Shown here one piece after another: positions 62,800-64,000 of a stretch of 64,000 nucleotides of DNA. Source of the DNA: Sapria himalayana (taxonomy: Eukaryota > Streptophyta > Magnoliopsida > Malpighiales > Rafflesiaceae); the NCBI GenBank assembly GCA_029783825.1, contig JAREIK010002443.1:188722-252721 (forward strand). The letters are read 5' to 3'. The position numbers and the translations under genes are program-made. Below the pieces are notes generated by a model. The model did not search any database. It was not told the origin of the DNA and saw only the letters and a list, made by a program, of their open reading frames with translations. Within the stretch, counting starts at the first letter, position 1, and each line of letters starts with the position of its first letter.

Positions 62800-64000
62800 G
62801 TCTGTAAATTTGTCTATTATTCTATCTATCAATCTAACTATCAATCTGATTATCCATCTGTCGATCTATCTGTCTATCAATCTATATATCTTTCATTCTA
62901 ATAATAAATCTATCTATCTATGAATCATTATTTCTTTCTATTTGTCTATCAATCTATTTATTTGTTTTTTGGTATATCTATATGTTAGTGTTTCTATCTG
63001 GATATCTATATATCTATCTAGATGTCAATGTATCTATCTATCAATCAATCTTTCTATCAATATATTTAACTATCTATCTCTCTTTCTTTATTTCAATCAA
63101 TCTATCTTTCTATAAATATGTCTATTAATCTATATATAAATCTATATTTTAAATTATCTATCAATATTTCTATCAATCATTCTATATATATATATATATA
63201 TATCTATTTTAGTATCAATCTATCTATTTATATATGTATGTATTTTTCTTTTTATCAAAATATCTATTTGTCTAAATATTTTTTTATCTATCTATATATT
63301 CCAATATATGTCTATATATGTGTCTATCTATTTGTCTATCTACTTGTCTATCTATCTGTCTATTTATCTATTTATCTATATATCTTTAAACCTATTTTTC
63401 TATATATATATGCCTATCTATCTGTTTATCTATATGTCTAACTATTTATCTAGCTATATGTCTATCTATCTGTGTATTTATCCATCCATCTATCTATCTA
63501 TCTAAATATGTCGATATATCTCTCTATCTATCTATCTATATTTATATCTATATATCTATAAAACTATTTATCTGTCAATCAATCAATCAATCTTCTATTA
63601 ATCTATCTATCAATCTGTCTATCAATCTGTATATCAATCTATCTATCAATTATTCTATCAATTTTTCTATCTATCTGTCTATATATATATATCAATCAAT
63701 CAATCTATCTATCTATTTAATTATCAATGTATTTGTATTTCTCGTTGTCTATCTATTTGCTTATCTATCTATCGATCTATTTGTCTATCAATCTTTCAAT
63801 CAATCTATCTAGATATTTGTCTATCTATATATCTATCTATCTTTCTATTTATCTATCTTTATATCTCTATGTCTATTTATATGTCTATCTATCTTTCTTT
63901 CTATTTGTCAAACTTTCTAACTATCTATTAGTCTATCTATATATCTATCTATTTATCTGTTTATCTATCTATATATCTCTCTATTGGTCTATCTTTCTGT
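62800..64000 (+). repeat. TATC/GATA microsatellite field, segment D
   Basis: The array resumes in the same orientation and runs off the right edge of the window. A (TA)n island lies near 63,184-63,202, and CAATCAATC runs near 63,576 and 63,692. Confidence 0.96.

Noticed and set aside
1..64000. Dozens of + strand ORFs of 60-281 codons rich in Leu-Ser-Ile-Tyr in the TATC segments
   Set aside because: A four-base unit read in triplets gives the same LSIY peptide in all three + frames, so openness carries no information. There are no domains, starts or codon signals, and neighbouring ORFs overlap in all frames.

Overview
This window looks like nuclear DNA of a flowering plant. It holds no intact host gene. 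The evidence for a plant is a CACTA (En/Spm) transposon with TNP2-like and Transposase_24-like proteins, a plant-type L1 LINE with an RNase H domain, a decayed Ty1/copia element, a tRNA-derived SINE resembling Au-type SINEs, and an RCC1-repeat gene fragment whose N-terminal region matches plant RCC1-family proteins from memory. I cannot name the species. All homology statements are pattern recognition without database searches.

The ground state of the locus is one huge, degenerate TATC (GATA on the other strand) microsatellite field. It fills 1-19,576, 39,107-47,124, 56,609-57,070 and about 62,800-64,000, always with the pyrimidine-rich strand on +, and runs off both ends of the window. About 29 kb of it is visible. 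The field has locally homogenised variants (CTAA, CAAT, TGTC, TATG), (TA)n islands, and short higher-order duplications of 32, 36, 40, 44 and 180 bp. The many long '+' ORFs here, reading Leu-Ser-Ile-Tyr, are an arithmetic result of a 4-bp repeat and are not genes.

Three large insertions break this field. (1) 19,577-39,106 is a 19.5-kb CACTA-type element with CACTAC...GTAGTG ends and TTAGCTAGGGA-like subterminal motifs. Nested in it is a second, different CACTA element (24,722 to about 34,600) with ACCGACCA/GGTCGGTA subterminal motifs, a 2-kb AT-rich tandem array of about 537-bp period, and broken transposase genes (TNP2-like 28,925-32,584; TNPA/Transposase_24-like 32,700-34,533). A hAT-like end lies at 38,079. 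(2) 47,125-56,608 is a 9.5-kb element of the same family as the outer one. It carries a 12-copy subterminal array with quantised spacing, a foldback element, and two exons of a captured RCC1-family gene with intact splice junctions but two stops. The intron between them contains a copia remnant and a diverged repeat shared with the first element; a SINE follows exon 2, then a 550-bp GC-rich triplet tract. (3) 57,071 to about 62,680 is a 5'-truncated L1-type LINE with the ORF1 tail, endonuclease, reverse transcriptase (YADD intact), zf-RVT-like and RNase H regions, all broken by stops and frameshifts.

Functionally this is a transposon graveyard inside simple-sequence DNA. The most noteworthy features are the scale and single orientation of the TATC field, two related CACTA elements inside it, and the captured RCC1 fragment with still-recognisable introns. 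I found no convincing new enzymatic or defence system.
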